Below, in pieces: positions 51,901-60,829 of a DNA stretch of 64,000 nucleotides. The stretch is taken from positions 9,135,001 through 9,199,000 of the forward strand of contig CM042541.1 of assembly GCA_023630585.1 (NCBI GenBank), given 5' to 3'. This stretch comes from Cranoglanis bouderius (lineage: Eukaryota; Chordata; Actinopteri; Siluriformes; Cranoglanididae). Position numbers and translations under genes: made by a program. Numbering within the stretch: position 1 is the stretch's first letter; each line of letters begins with the position of its first letter. Below the pieces are notes generated by a model. The model was not told where the DNA came from. It searched no databases and was given only the letters and a program-made list of their open reading frames with translations.

Positions 51901-53152
51901 CCCAGCTACATCACGCCAGTTCATAATTGGTTTCAGGTAGAGACGTGTGCAAGACTCACCCAGTTATTATTTTAGTTTGTACCTGCTCGTGATATTTTCA
52001 AACAAATTTAGTGCACGAAATATAAACAAACTAATAGCTTAATTTAAACCAGTGTGAGCCTGACCAGGCAGTTACTAAGGATGAATAAATGAATGTAAAT
52101 TGTAAATGCATCACGCATTGCCGCACATTCATTTTGATATTAATAAACATGCTCTTTGAGCGACTTGTTTTTGTTGCGTCCTGCAGGATCCCAGTCCGGA
52201 TGCACACCTCTTCTATAGTGCTCCTCCTAAAGTATTCATATTTGTAGTTGTATTTGTTTTTCGAAAACATGATCTGTTCATTCTGAATAACGCATTCATA
52301 TTTGGTAGTAGACTGAATAATGGTGTGTTCAAGTCATGTCATTTACGAGTTGAATGCACATGAACGCACCACAAAGCCGTAATTACGAGAGGCAAACTCT
52401 GGATTTTCTTTGAGCTCAGAGTTTCCGAGTTGGGGGCGTGTCAGTAATGCATCTGTAGTTTACGGTAAATTAGTTACTATGTGTTTGGTACATGTAGCAA
52501 GTTATTGAAATACAAGCAAATTGGTTAACATTCAAGCACCAATAGGAAAGAAATGGTTTCAATGTTGCACGTGCAATATTATTCATAGATTATTATTTTT
52601 TTGCCCTGTGTATTTTTATATATATTTATTGTTACAGAAAACCAGTTGCCAGCACAAAATATGATAGTATTGTACAATTACGATATAATATGATATGTAA
52701 CGATAAAATTTACAGTGGCTTCATTAATTGATTACAAACATAAAAAAGCAAAACACACCTGATGCACGTCATTTGTTCTTCATTTTCTAGAAGTAGAGTT
52801 AAAAAACCTTGCTGTGTCTTTTGTAGTTAATTAATTAAGAGAAGGTACACCGTCATCTTGCTCCGACCAAAGTGACCTGAACACACCTGACGTCGTAATT
52901 ACGACTTCCCAACTCGTAAATACGAACTTTCCAGGAGGACTTGAACGCACAATAACAGCTAGCTACCTAACTGTTAAATCTAGGGGTTGACTGATGTCTT
53001 CACACAGACTTGTTGGAGTGTTACTTGGCTTGTAATTCGTAGTTACTTCTGCTCCAGAAACTCTTAAATGAGATGCGTCGAAAAGTAAAGCTGTGTTGAT
53101 TCTTTACCCTTCCATTTTCTTGTTTTGGTGCATTAGCTTCAGAGTGATTTGA

Positions 53153-53211
<59 letters not shown>

Positions 53212-53778
53212 ATCAGTTGGTTTCTGAACTCTGTGTCTCCTCTTTAATGAGTGACCAGGACTACATTATAGCCTCATCCAGGTGGAACCAGACAAAGCGC
53301 TTCAGTGTGCTGGACGTATAGAGACACATTCCCAGGCCCTATACAGCCCCCCAAACACATAACTAACACAAAGAAACGCAAGGTCAGCCTCTAACGACAA
53401 GAGAAAAAAAAAACACAAACACATTTTTGGCAAAGGCAACAGTTTCCTCCACACGTAGCAAATGTCTGATCCAACAGTAAGATGCTTCGGTATGAAATAC
53501 TGCGGAAGGAACAGACACGGGCTGGAAGAAAAACCGCCAATTATGCAAACGGCAGCATTGTGTCGGTCTGGAATAGCCAAAACACATGCTACTTCCTGGC
53601 TGGAGCCTGGGGACCCTGCTGAAGGAGCTCTGCTGTAAACGCCTGAGGAACTGACAAGCACCGAGACAATCAATCAACTCAACAGAGATAGAGACTCAAT
53701 AGTGCTCACTAATCTCAGCTAAAATACTACAATCAGCTGATTGAGGAATAATCAGTTGGGAAAGTGATGATAAGAAAG

Positions 53779-53838
<60 letters not shown>

Positions 53839-55691
53839 ATCGGTTATCTGGTTTAAAGAGCAAGAAACAGTCAACACAAAGATGTGAAAGAGACAGATTT
53901 TGGCCAGATTAAAAGCTTGCAGCTTTCAGTTTATATTAACGTGCTCTTTCTAACATGTTATCATTGCTCAAGTAACAGCTCCTTTCACATAAACAGAGTT
54001 AAAAACATGTGTAATCGTCAATCGAGTGAAGATTTCTTTAAAAAGATGGTCCTTTAACAGTTCTGGAAGGAGTCTGCACTTTGTAAAAGTCAGAAGTAAA
54101 GCTGTAACGTTAAGTTTTTCTGACAGAATCTTCAGGACAGAGGAGTTTATGCTTCTTTGTGGTTTGTGAAACAAACTTTTTGATATAGATATTTGCCACG
54201 CATTATGTTTGTTTTTGTCGCAAATAGCTGATGTTGAAAATTGCAACTAAAAAAATGATCACGTCAGTACAAAAAACATTTTAGATTACCAAACATTAGT
54301 TTTCTAGCACAGAATTAAATGTTACAGAAAAATGTTTGTATGTCATTAAAGAAAGCAGCATATTACATAAGAGACACTTTTCAGGCAAAAAACACAATGA
54401 AGGCTGCTGGGTTTTGCTGCAAAAATAAGAAGCGAGTGCGAAAGTCAAAGTCTCCAGAAGAACTGTGTCTGGTTCTGCAAGATGCTCAATAAAACTTACC
54501 AGCTCATTTCCTTATAAAACTGCACTAATTGTACCGGAGACTACTATTTTTATTTTAATTTTAATTTTTTTGTCACCCAAAATATTGACTTTGTTTCATT
54601 TACTACTGTTTACTGCTCTTTACTGTATTTTTTATGTAGAAACATTTAATTTCATTATTTTGAAGGCATCTTTGCTCTACAGCATTTCTTTGCATGTGCC
54701 TAAAACCTCTGCACAGTACTCTATATACAGATGAATAATAACCAGATGTGAAATCAGATACAGATGTGGTTTACAGTTGATTGCGAAAAAGTCAAGTGGT
54801 TTTATTTTTTGTTTGTTTGTTCGTTTGTTTGTTTGTTTTGCAGTTTTGAATCACTCTAGGTTCAACCAGTTCAACCAAGCGATTTAAATATTCATACTTA
54901 TACTGCAAATATCAGGAAACCAAATCCAATTTGCATTAACTTTAACTGCGTTCTACATCCTATGTTTATCTACGTTCATTGTTATAATGCAGATTACGCA
55001 AAGGTTAGCTAGTTAGCGAGCTAGTTTGTTGCTAAGCAAATATCATCAATAACATTTCACCATTAATTACTAAATATGTTACAAGTTTCAGCCGCTGAAA
55101 TGTTTGAACATATTCAACGCAGACATAAATTAAAACCAAGAAAGGAGACACGGCTTTCCCACAGACTCCTTGTGAATGCTGGTTCGCAACACTGCTGTGT
55201 TGTTGTTTTTGTTGCAAATCTGTAATGTCATGAAGCACCTTTGTCAAGAAATTACAATGGAAAAAAAGCCATAAAATCTGTATCTAAGATCTAAGATTAA
55301 ACTGAGTCACATGTCTAGATATCCACTTAGAAAAAAATCCACTCAAATCTTGTGTATGAGTCTAAAGTAAATCAACTGACTTTAACGCTTTTTATAAAAT
55401 TCATCCATCAAAGTTTGGTGTGAAAGATTCAATTTCACTTTGAGGCAAAAGAAAAGTTTGGCAAAAAAGCAATGGCTTGACCAGCTTCTGATGATCGATA
55501 TGTCAAAACGAAGCACAAGGAGTTGCTAAACATGATGTCATTACCCAACTCTCTCTCTCTCTCTCTCTCATATTCTCTCCCTCTTTCTCACAAATCCTTA
55601 AAGAAAAAGTGTTACCTGAAGAAGACGATGGAAACCCAGCAAGTCCAAACCGAGATAACGGAACCGCAGCCTGCTGCTGCACCACGGCCAT
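22919..55691 (-). CDS. arhgap24: arhgap24 (FilGAP, Rac-directed RhoGAP), locus entry
   Basis: GTPase-activating protein that stimulates GTP hydrolysis by Rac (and Cdc42). In mammals it binds filamin A and restrains lamellipodia downstream of ROCK. The resolved coding exons, in transcript order, are 55616-55691, 34772-34894, 29692-29899, 27917-28049, 24727-24800, 24521-24642, 23377-24391 and 22919-23162. All use GT/AG sites with matching phases and total 1995 nt (664 codons plus stop). Domains in order are the end of a PH domain (ETYLLMASTQNDMEDWVKTI), a complete RhoGAP domain with arginine-finger motif GLFRLPGQ, a low-complexity Ser/Asn-rich linker, and a C-terminal coiled coil ending RANTIWIQ. 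The linker words GQLQNKENNN, VKKNPAF.KGSGIVTNGSFS and CRSSTTTCPEQDF, plus the coil, are specific to ARHGAP24 rather than ARHGAP22 or ARHGAP25. Exons for most of the PH domain were not found and probably lie beyond 64000. Confidence 0.95.
23377..24391 (-). CDS. arhgap24: arhgap24 large exon: end of RhoGAP domain and Ser/Asn-rich linker
   Basis: A 1015-bp exon, acceptor tttgtttag|GTGCAG and donor AAAGAG|gtgaga. It encodes the last RhoGAP helix (G-AVLVQQLMAALIGQHAALFP), then a disordered linker of about 300 residues with NGSPRSGSPRNV, TRSPPLTVKKNPAF, QNRLSTYDNVHVQ, SVDSATWSTSSCEISLP and CRSSTTTCPEQDF. It ends with the start of the coiled coil (HSALHSLVASLKQEMLKQKS). The SP-rich words are likely phosphorylation sites by analogy with the ROCK-regulated mammalian linker. 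The region is GC-richer than its surroundings. Confidence 0.96.
24521..24642 (-). CDS. arhgap24: arhgap24 RhoGAP-domain exon
   Basis: A 122-bp exon, phase 2 to phase 1. It encodes FLDEVQSYSGVNKMSVQNLA, then TVFGPNILRAKVEDPVAIME. The NKMS..NLATVFGPN(I/L)LR block is the conserved RhoGAP B-box, whose Asn stabilises the GTPase. Acceptor atcttcag, donor GGAAG|gtaaag. Confidence 0.97.
24727..24800 (-). CDS. arhgap24: arhgap24 RhoGAP-domain exon
   Basis: A 74-bp exon with acceptor ttttccag and donor TGCAG|gtatct. It encodes GMKELRRQVEGLPLVNYNLL, then KYICR. It starts in phase 0 and ends with two bases of the Arg codon completed by the next exon. It forms the conserved LP..NY.LL.Y helix of RhoGAP domains. 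Confidence 0.96.
25205..25680. mobile_element. degenerate GAGTCGACTC-type MITE
   Basis: Starts TAGTGATGCGTCATTCACAA with GAGTCGAGTCATTGAATC, and has GAAAGAGTCGACTCTTACAG and a GACTCTTTATTTGACTC end. It is similar to the 13.7-kb copy. The ends are eroded. Confidence 0.5.
27327..27501 (-). mobile_element. tRNA-derived SINE, minus orientation
   Basis: On the minus strand the head reads GGGCAGTGGTAGCTCAGTGG (box A) and AGTTCAAACCCC (box B), the pattern of a tRNA-derived pol III promoter. The body ends with GTCGCTCTGGATAAGGGTGT and CTGCCAAATGCCG, a 3' tail shared by many fish SINEs. The 8-bp direct repeat CATACATT flanks it (27319-27326 and 27502-27509) as a likely target duplication. Confidence 0.85.
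27917..28049 (-). CDS. arhgap24: arhgap24 RhoGAP-domain exon
   Basis: A 133-bp exon, acceptor tccgtgcag and donor GAAGCA|gtgagt. It encodes NTDVHTVASLLKLYLRELPE, then PVIPFCKYEEFLACTKLFSK and DQEA. The LLKLYLRELPEPVIP block is the conserved RhoGAP helix with the structural Lys. It begins in phase 2, completing a Gly codon, and ends in phase 0. Confidence 0.97.
28050..29691 (-). other. arhgap24: arhgap24 intron
   Basis: A 1.6-kb intron with a C-rich stretch (29097-29165, CCCCACCC runs) and poly-A/T runs. No gene or clear mobile element was seen. Confidence 0.75.
29692..29899 (-). CDS. arhgap24: arhgap24 first RhoGAP exon with arginine finger
   Basis: A 208-bp exon, acceptor cctgtttcag and donor GACGG|gtgaga. 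It encodes G-IFGQKLEETVRYERRYGNKL, then APMLVEQCVDFIRRWGLQEE and GLFRLPGQANLVKELQDAFD. The Arg in GLFRLPG is the catalytic arginine finger. The phase-1 acceptor lets it receive either the PH exon or an alternative first exon, as in human ARHGAP24. Confidence 0.97.
30565..31323. mobile_element. large palindromic MITE / nested inverted repeat
   Basis: The left arm (about 30565-30816) and right arm (about 31055-31290) are imperfect reverse complements, including ACATGTATTTGTGGT(A/G)GCTT, CCTGGTTTTGCTGTCAATAA and CTTTTGATCTCAAGCAC. The terminus word CCAATAGTTTCAGAGGGGAC occurs twice on the right (ending about 31200 and 31321) and once on the left (30661 on, as CAGTCCCCTCCGAAACTATT). It is non-coding; the ends resemble Tc1-type MITEs. 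Confidence 0.75.
32159..32569. mobile_element. hAT-type non-autonomous transposon with perfect 8-bp target duplication
   Basis: A 411-bp element starting CAGTGGTTCTCAACCTTTTT and ending TGTTTGAGAACCACTG, i.e. short terminal inverted repeats of the Charlie-like hAT type. It is flanked by identical 8-bp copies of GTGTAGAC (32151-32158 and 32570-32577). No transposase remains. The intact duplication suggests a relatively recent insertion. Confidence 0.9.
33669..33789. repeat. (CA)n microsatellite
   Basis: About 120 bp of CA with three A-insertions near its middle (CAAACACACAAACACACAAA). Confidence 0.97.
33924..33980. repeat. (CA)n microsatellite
   Basis: About 28 perfect CA units. Confidence 0.97.
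34020..34165. repeat. dispersed repeat family, partial copy
   Basis: Shares ACTATAGAAACAATAACGTA and AATCAACACCTTCTGACCAA with the copies at 6.1, 43.5 and 57.6 kb. Confidence 0.75.
34263..34310. repeat. (CA)n microsatellite
   Basis: CA array with one AAA interruption. Confidence 0.97.
34772..34894 (-). CDS. arhgap24: arhgap24 PH-domain 3' exon, with alternative start Met
   Basis: A 123-bp exon, phase 1 to phase 1, acceptor gtctctgcag and donor GGAGGAG|gttagt. It encodes G-GDRERMTSNHETYLLMASTQ, then NDMEDWVKTIRRVIWAPFGG, the last strand and C-terminal helix of the PH domain. The ATG at 34875-34877 (MTSNHETY) corresponds to the start of a human isoform that lacks the front of the PH domain. 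A transcript from the non-coding exon near 43.2 kb would start here and give about 633 residues. Confidence 0.95.
35599..36006. mobile_element. MITE with imperfect TIRs (GGTCGACCTCTA type)
   Basis: The left end TAGAGATCGGCCGATAGTGG and right end CCGATCAATCGGTCGACCTCTA (reverse complement TAGAGGTCGACCGATTGATC) are imperfect inverted repeats bounding 408 bp of AT-rich, non-coding DNA. No clean target duplication was found. Confidence 0.6.
40310..40560. repeat. dispersed repeat family, partial copy
   Basis: Contains TTTTATTCCTCTTATACCAC and TATCCATTTATAGTGACATT, shared with the 43.5- and 57.6-kb copies. Confidence 0.7.
40874..40908. repeat. (GA)n microsatellite
   Basis: About 17 GA units. Confidence 0.95.
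41525..42264. repeat. 30-bp minisatellite, about 24 copies, one CCAAT per unit
   Basis: Typical unit: AACCAATCACTGATCACCAT followed by TATTCCCAAC, with variants GTTCCTAGTTA and GTTCTCAACACC. Nearly every unit carries CCAATCACTGATCA. It ends about 600 bp from the CpG island and proposed promoter. Confidence 0.95.
42621..42645. repeat. (CA)n microsatellite
   Basis: About 12 CA units. Confidence 0.93.
42780..42829. repeat. (CA)n microsatellite
   Basis: CA array with one TA interruption, just left of the CpG island. Confidence 0.95.
43182..43400 (-). promoter_or_regulatory. arhgap24: probable arhgap24 alternative promoter and non-coding first exon
   Basis: The minus strand shows a strong splice donor, AACGTCG|gtaagtgcg, with the intron starting at 43181. 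The sequence upstream on that strand has no ATG back to about 43400 and is rich in CpG (CGCGCGCGGCCC, TTACGGCGGCGCTTGG). A (GA)n tract lies just upstream in transcript sense (43363-43400). The context fits a 5' UTR exon spliced to 34894, giving the MTSNHE-start isoform. The start site is not visible and the left limit is a guess. Confidence 0.55.
43363..43413. repeat. (CT)n-(GT)n compound microsatellite
   Basis: CT array followed by TGTGTGTG. In arhgap24 sense it is a GA tract directly upstream of the proposed first exon. Confidence 0.95.
43500..44135. repeat. dispersed repeat family, long copy
   Basis: Runs from TAGGAAAATAATCAACGACG through TTTTATTCCTCTTATACTTA, GTTCCTGTTCTCACTTATGT, AATGTTAAATAAACATCTCC and AATCAACACCTTCTAACC to AATCAGAATCCAGGATTCAA. 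It is interrupted by A-rich expansions (43887-43950). Confidence 0.8.
44194..44260. repeat. (CA)n microsatellite
   Basis: CA array with CG and TA interruptions. Confidence 0.95.
44512..44584. repeat. (TG)n microsatellite
   Basis: About 35 perfect TG units. Confidence 0.97.
44960..45402. mobile_element. MITE-like repeat with CGGAATTTCCGA ends
   Basis: The left end has GACTCGGAATTTCCGACCTC and the right end has CATAAGTTCCGACTTCCCAG in inverted arrangement, a pattern also seen at 52.3-52.95 kb. It is non-coding and the borders are approximate. Confidence 0.45.
45921..45960. repeat. (CT)n microsatellite
   Basis: About 20 perfect CT units. Confidence 0.96.
46520..47290. repeat. degenerate TTCC-rich minisatellite
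   Basis: About 770 bp of irregular 20-30-bp units built from GGTTCCTGAAAAGGTTCC, GGGTTCCTGA and variants. The period is not constant, so copies have drifted strongly. Confidence 0.85.
48050..48300. repeat. dispersed repeat family, partial copy
   Basis: Contains CTGATTGGTCAGAAGGTGTT, ATTTTCTATAACAGTAGTGC and GAAGGAATCTCCAGTGTCA in reverse orientation to the 6.1-kb copy. It abuts the AATCAAACTAGG array. Confidence 0.75.
48290..48949. repeat. AATCAAACTAGG minisatellite with 252-bp higher-order duplication
   Basis: Basic units are 11-13 bp (AATCAAACTAGG, AATCAAATTATG, AATCAAAG). The block 48362-48613 is repeated almost exactly at 48614-48865, offset 252 bp, with only a few substitutions such as AAACTTGG/AAACTAGG. 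Confidence 0.93.
50400..51500. repeat. dispersed repeat family copy split by a nested insertion
   Basis: The left part (to about 50630) runs to GAGTCTCCAGTGTCAGCGCT. The right part (from about 51205) resumes with ACTTTATGGAGGAG, GGTTTCTCGGTAACATGACA and GTAAGTGAGAACAGGAAC, the order expected inside one copy. The two halves share orientation. Confidence 0.65.
50632..51208. mobile_element. MITE nested in the dispersed repeat
   Basis: The right end carries CGCGTTCGGTGTGAAAGCAC and GTGTGAAAGGGCCTT, a layout common to fish hAT-like MITEs. Inverted blocks GATAGGTGGCGCTATAGCAC (left) and GCGCCACCTATCGTGCAG (right) pair with each other. The borders are approximate. Confidence 0.55.
52323..52951. mobile_element. 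MITE with TGTTCAAGTC terminal inverted repeats
   Basis: The left end GTGTGTTCAAGTCATGTCAT with ATTTACGAGTTG is matched by the reverse complement of CCAACTCGTAAATACGAACT and GGAGGACTTGAACGCAC on the right. It is AT-rich inside with no coding. Confidence 0.65.
53153..53209. repeat. (TG)n microsatellite
   Basis: About 28 TG units. Confidence 0.97.
53781..53837. repeat. (TG)n microsatellite
   Basis: About 28 TG units. Confidence 0.97.
53950..54250. repeat. dispersed repeat family, diverged partial copy
   Basis: Weak matches to the family: TTCTGGAAGGAGTCTGCACTT, AGGAGTTTATGCTTCTTTGT. Confidence 0.45.
55548..55570. repeat. (CT)n microsatellite
   Basis: Short CT array 45 bp downstream (transcript sense) of the alternative first exon's donor. 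Confidence 0.9.
55616..55691 (-). CDS. arhgap24: probable arhgap24 alternative first coding exon
   Basis: On the minus strand, ATC-ATG-GCC opens a 76-nt frame, MAVVQQQAAVPLSRFGLAGF then PSSSS, followed by donor TCTTCAG|gtaaca. It leaves in phase 1, so it joins in frame to either the PH exon at 34894 or the RhoGAP exon at 29899. Human ARHGAP24 also uses alternative first coding exons that replace the PH front by a short unrelated leader. I do not recognise this peptide itself, so the assignment rests on the good start context, the donor and the matching phase. Just upstream in transcript sense is an (ATCC)n array. A chance open frame is the alternative. Confidence 0.6.
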
Positions 55692-55722
55692 GATGGATGG
55701 ATGGATGGATGGATGGATGGAA
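55692..55722. repeat. (ATGG)n tetranucleotide array
   Basis: About seven ATGG units directly abutting the proposed start codon; read as ATCC repeats in the arhgap24 5' UTR. Confidence 0.95.
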
Positions 55723-56309
55723 GGATGAAAGGAGCGCCAGTAAAAATGAAGCTTTCCTGGAGCTTTAGCTCACGCTGACATGGCCCAGAGTGAGAGAATG
55801 TAGAGGAGAGAGAGAAAGAGAGAGGGGGGTGGGGGGGCTACACCCACTCCTCTCAATAGCCCTACACAGGGAACAATAGGGAATCCCAGCAGGCGCTTTG
55901 CTCGCTGTAGAGCGACGAGGCCGGCCCATGGATCGGCGGCCCCACTGCTGATTGACAGATACCTGAGAAAAACCCAGCCTCCTCATTAACTGTGATTTGT
56001 GGGAAACGTGGTACAATGACGTGTGTAAGAGGAACCTTGGAAACACCATGTTACAAATGCCACGTACTGTAGAAAGCGCTATTTTGGTGCACAGACAAAA
56101 AAAATTTGCACAACTTCCCCGTCACTCCAAATACAGACAGATATTTTTTACATTTTTATAATGGAGCTGGCAAATAAAGGAAAATCTTTCCATAAATACT
56201 ATACATACCTGCATCTTTACATAGTTGCCCCAAACATTGGGCAAAAGATTTCAATCACAGAACCTCCAACGTTCTGCTAAAATTTCACCTTCAAACTTGT
56301 CGAAATAGA

Positions 56310-56900
56310 GAGATAACTCAAAATACACAGTTATTAACTCGGATTAAAATGATATTATGACTTATTAAATAGAAATTACAAGATATCATGTCGAAATAAT
56401 GACATAATACTTTGAAATAACAAATCAGTAAGTGGAACCAAGAAGATATTATGTCAAAATAATGACATCATGAAATAATGAGATATTAAGTTGAAATAAC
56501 CAGATAATAATTTGAATTAGTGACATAATATCTCGAAATAATGAGTTATTAAGTTCAAATAACGAGATATTAAGTCAAATTAATGACATAGCATTATGAA
56601 ATAATGAGTTATTGTTTTAAAATAAGTTATTATTAAAATTACAAAATATTAAAACGAAATAGCGAGTAATATCGTGAAATAATTAGTTATTATGTTGAAA
56701 TAAGTTATTCATTCAAAATAATGAGGAATTAAGTTGAAATAACGACATAATATTTCGAAGTAATGTGATATTAAGTTGAAACAAGTTATTAGGTCGAGAT
56801 AACTAGATGTTAAGTCAGATTAACAACATAATATTTTACAAATAAATAAGAGTTATTAGGTCAATAAACATGATATTAAGTTGAAATCACCACATAGAAT
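56310..56900. repeat. degenerate AATAATGAGATATTAAGT repeat field
   Basis: Diverged units such as GAAATAATGAGATATTAAGT and TGAAATAACGAGATATTAAG. It is the reverse complement of the family at 4.6-5.6 kb. Confidence 0.8.
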
Positions 56901-57639
56901 ATCAACATTTTTCCACAAACTGCATTTCAAAGAAAGTGACTCCGGTTGTGCAAGATGGCTTCCAGAGTAACTGTTTTGTTTAGAGCTGACAGTAATCCTG
57001 TACTGTCCTAAACCACATGTCGTTTGACTTCCGTTCATGTTTTAGCTACAGTTACAGTACAAAGAAATCAAACTTCAGACACCAAACATGTCATGGCCAC
57101 TTCAACTCCACTTGAGGTCACAGGGCAATTGTGTATTCCATTTTGTTTTCCTTTAACATGTATTCTTGTTGTCTACTGTTTTAAAATCCTGTATTAGAAA
57201 TACGCTTTGGTGCTGTACATCAGCTCTGCTGAGTCCTGACCTCGTTTACCAGCACGTCTGTGGAGATCTCTGTATTTGCTCGGTTTGTTTAGGAGATAAG
57301 CTAATCAGAAGACAAGCGCTGGAATCTTCTACTGAAGCCCTGACCTCGCAGAACAAAGTGGAATAATCTGAACCGGAGCCTAAAACCAAGATAACTGACT
57401 CGATTCTGATTGCTTTACACGGACAAATCTACAGTAACATCAATATCGGGATTACAACAGGATTTAAAAATAAAGCTGAAGTTGTTTAATTTTAGCGGAT
57501 ATAAAATAGAAATGCAAAAAAATAAAAAGCAAAGAAAGCAGGGCCAGTGATAACGCATGACACATAGAAGAGTGTACTTTAAAAAAAAAATCAATTACCA
57601 TTTAGATAAAGAATAAAACACTATGTGCTGTCCTGTTGT

Positions 57640-58220
57640 AGGAAAATAATCAGCAACACGGGGGTATGATAAAGCAGAGTTACTGTTACCCTGAAGTTGA
57701 TTATTTTCCTATTACAGCATGTCCTGCAGTTTTTTATTCCTCCTAGACCGCAACAATTTCCCAACAATTACACTTAAATTTTTTTATTTTTTTTTTAAAT
57801 GTGGACATATTGTACATTTTATCCTTTTATATTTACATGTAATGTTGTGGAACATCTACAAAACAACGTAGTTCCTGTTCTCACTTACGTTATCTTTTTT
57901 TTTTTTTTTTTTAATTCTCTCTCTTGAAGTTAAGAACACACACACGAAAAACGCAGCTTGTCGAGTGACCGAGAAACTCCTCTGAAAACTTAAAGTAACG
58001 TCTTTATGTCTGACTGTTACAAAGCGCTGACGCTGGAGACTCCTTCCATAAAACGTTACACAAACATCTCCTTACAGAAAACTTCACTATGCCAATGATT
58101 ACAAATGTTTTATTAAAATCATTTATGTGGACAGTCCGTCACACAGTTTTTCGTGAATGAGCTGTTACTATAGAAACGATAATGGTGAATGGAGAATCCA
58201 ATAGCGCTGTCACACTTGGA
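57640..58220. repeat. dispersed repeat family, long copy
   Basis: Starts GTTGTAGGAAAATAATCAGC, then TTGATTATTTTCCTATTACA, CAGTTTTTTATTCCTCC, AGTTCCTGTTCTCACTTACG, GCTGACGCTGGAGACTCCTT and ACAAACATCTCCTTACAG. Confidence 0.8.
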
Positions 58221-58485
58221 GCTCACGAATACTACTTAGACAGTATTAAAAATATAATTTATAAATATTATAACAGTTTTTAAGTGTGTTCAAGAAAATA
58301 AATGTTGGTATAAAATAGGCATTGGTATAAAATTTGCTGCATTTTTAAAAATAAATAATTATAACAATGTGTATAAAGCCTTATGAATGCGTTATAACAG
58401 GTTAGTTCATTATAAATATGGCCTTTATAGAAACTGTTACCAAACATTCTTCTTAGAGGCCTGTAAAGCTCAGTGAAACTCTCGG

Positions 58486-58525
58486 GTCAGGTCGGGTCGG
58501 GTCAGGTCGGGTAGGGTCGAGGGCG
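58486..58525. repeat. (GGGTC)n short array
   Basis: Seven imperfect GGGTC/AGGTC pentamers. Confidence 0.85.
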
Positions 58526-59587
58526 AAAGGCTACATGAGTTGATTTAGCCCTGCTGAGTCATTCGGCTTGAAATGAATGATGCCGCATCTCATTAAGGCT
58601 CCCAAAGAGTCTGAGACAGGAACCTGACACCATATCTGACATATCTCACAGTCGATCATGCTCCAAGTTCACAACTGTAACTCTAAAAGTACGAGATCAA
58701 CTGTTCTCAGAATCCATATGTAGGAAATAAATCACTGACTGTACTCTTCTAGGAAAATAATGTGGAGTATTTATATACAGTAAAACCAAATTTTAGACGC
58801 TTCACTTTCATCATTTTATCAAAATACCAAAAAGGATAAGCTCTATGCTCATTTTTCTTTACACTAAGCGGAAACTAGCATCACGAGGGCTGCTAATTTC
58901 ACTGTATATCATCCACACAATAAAGTTTCATGCTAAAGGTGGTCCGGTCCGTTAGCCATGTGAGAGGTTTAACATAATCTAAACATGTATATTTATTTAA
59001 GGGTTGGAAAATGAATGTGAGTCTTGCGCTAGGATGCTTAAATCATTAAAGAGTGCTGGCGCTAACGCAGCACCAAGTTCCATCAGGAAGCTATTTTAGC
59101 TCAGATAAACTACGATAAACATCATTTAATAAATTAGACACTTAATAATGTCTAGCGGTTATAGTTTTCACCTCTTTGCTTCTAACAAGTTCTGACTGAA
59201 GCTATAATTAGAGCTACAGTGTTTCCACAACCCTGTCACCACCTGAGTGTAGATTTCTGACCCGATGCCCACACTGGTGATTGAGTGCTCCGTAAATCAA
59301 ACAATAAATCCTCTATATTTGGTCAGTGACGTATTATGTATTAAATTAGGAACCTCTTAGCTTTGCTGTCAGTTTCTGGGATGCTGAGGTCATTTCCAGG
59401 CATCACGAGACCTCATCACATACACACCGTCGTCCCTGACAGCTCGGTGAGAAGCTGGTGGGGAGGACTGGATATTATTTCAGGTTTGTAGCACATGAGC
59501 GAGAAATAGGTCTTCATTTTTTAATACGCTCAGGAAGAGGTTCTGTTTGGTAAAAATGAGATGCATATGAATAATGTGAGTGAAGTT

Positions 59588-59621
59588 GATGAAATGAAAT
59601 GAAATGAAATGAAATGAAATG
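59588..59621. repeat. (AAATG)n pentanucleotide array
   Basis: About six GAAAT units. Confidence 0.95.
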
Positions 59622-60762
59622 TCTGTGTGCCACCTGCTACATCCTGCTGAGGTAAACAAAACAAAACAAAAAGAAGATTATACAGTGATGTGACGTCACT
59701 CAAGCAGCGCAAATTCCGAAGCTACAGCGAAGACAAACCACCTCCTCATCACCAGAGTTACACTAATGTGTATTTTATTGGAATTACTGATATTAATAAA
59801 TCTAATCTAGAGAGAAAGCTAGGCTAGTTAGGTAGCCGATAGTAGCTAGGACCGCATTGTCATGGTTACAGTGTGAGTGCAAAGTGAGCCATTTTATCGC
59901 TAGCGATTGTTCTGGAGAAGGAAAAAAAGGGGGATTTAAGGGAACCTGAAGAGTTTTTTTTAGGGAATAGATGAGGTCATTGCTTACAAAATGGCTTCTA
60001 CTTGAAACTCTATTGGATATGCAAAGATTTTGTTGTAGGGTTCTATGCAGAACCTTGGGACAAGCCAAAGAACCTTTTATGGTTCCTTATTTATCATTTT
60101 TTTTCTACAAGTGTACATTCAGGTTAAGAGAAAACAAAATTCCTCTTGGATCAAACTCTGAATCCATCTCCTCTGAACGCAGAACAACACGAGGACCTTC
60201 GACAGGAACTTCAGTGCTAACACAGCGTACAAGCCAAACACCTGTTACAGCACACGCAATGCCAGTCAAAGTGCTTTCCCCCGGGGACGCCAACACAACG
60301 CCACGCAGGCCATAGGCCATACTGCCAAAACCAGGACTTGATTAATTGCGCCAGGAATAGTAAATAAACACCACTTGAACAAGAAAGGGTCACAAGAAGA
60401 GTCACATGTCATTTGGTTCTCAATGACATGACATGAGGTTGGGATGAAGGGAATGTTAGGGAAATAATGACCGTGCTAGATGGTGTTCCCATGCTGCTTG
60501 CGTAAAAACCAAAAGCCGCACTTCATGACCGACTGTCATTAGGACGTTTAAAAATCGAGAACTGCCTGCATAAATATCTGTAAATAATGTAAGACTGTTT
60601 TTATTTTTTTTTAACAATAAAAGGTTTAAGAATAACTTTAAAGACCATGCCACAACAAGAGACAGACCAAAGCCACCCAGGGACAGAAGAACATCCTGTG
60701 TGTTTAATGTTTCACTCATCTAAAAATAGGATGGGTACCAGCTGAGTGGCTGAGAGAGAAAA

Positions 60763-60764
<2 letters not shown>

Positions 60765-60827
<63 letters not shown>
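60765..60827. repeat. (GA)n microsatellite
   Basis: About 31 perfect GA units. Confidence 0.97.

Positions 60828-60829
<2 letters not shown>

Larger units (their letters stand above)
34895..55615 (-). other. arhgap24: arhgap24 large intron(s), repeat-rich
   Basis: 20.7 kb between the PH 3' exon and the distal first exon. It contains the CpG island, three minisatellites, many microsatellites, several MITEs and dispersed-repeat copies. 36600-36860, 49360-50090 and parts of 38500-40000 look single-copy. No exon for the PH front half and no unrelated gene were found. Confidence 0.7.

Noticed and set aside
60105..60320. 71-codon minus-strand frame (MAYGLRGVVLASPGESTLTG) considered as an upstream arhgap24 exon
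   Set aside because: It does not resemble a PH domain, has no matching phase-1 donor in a sensible place, and could be chance.
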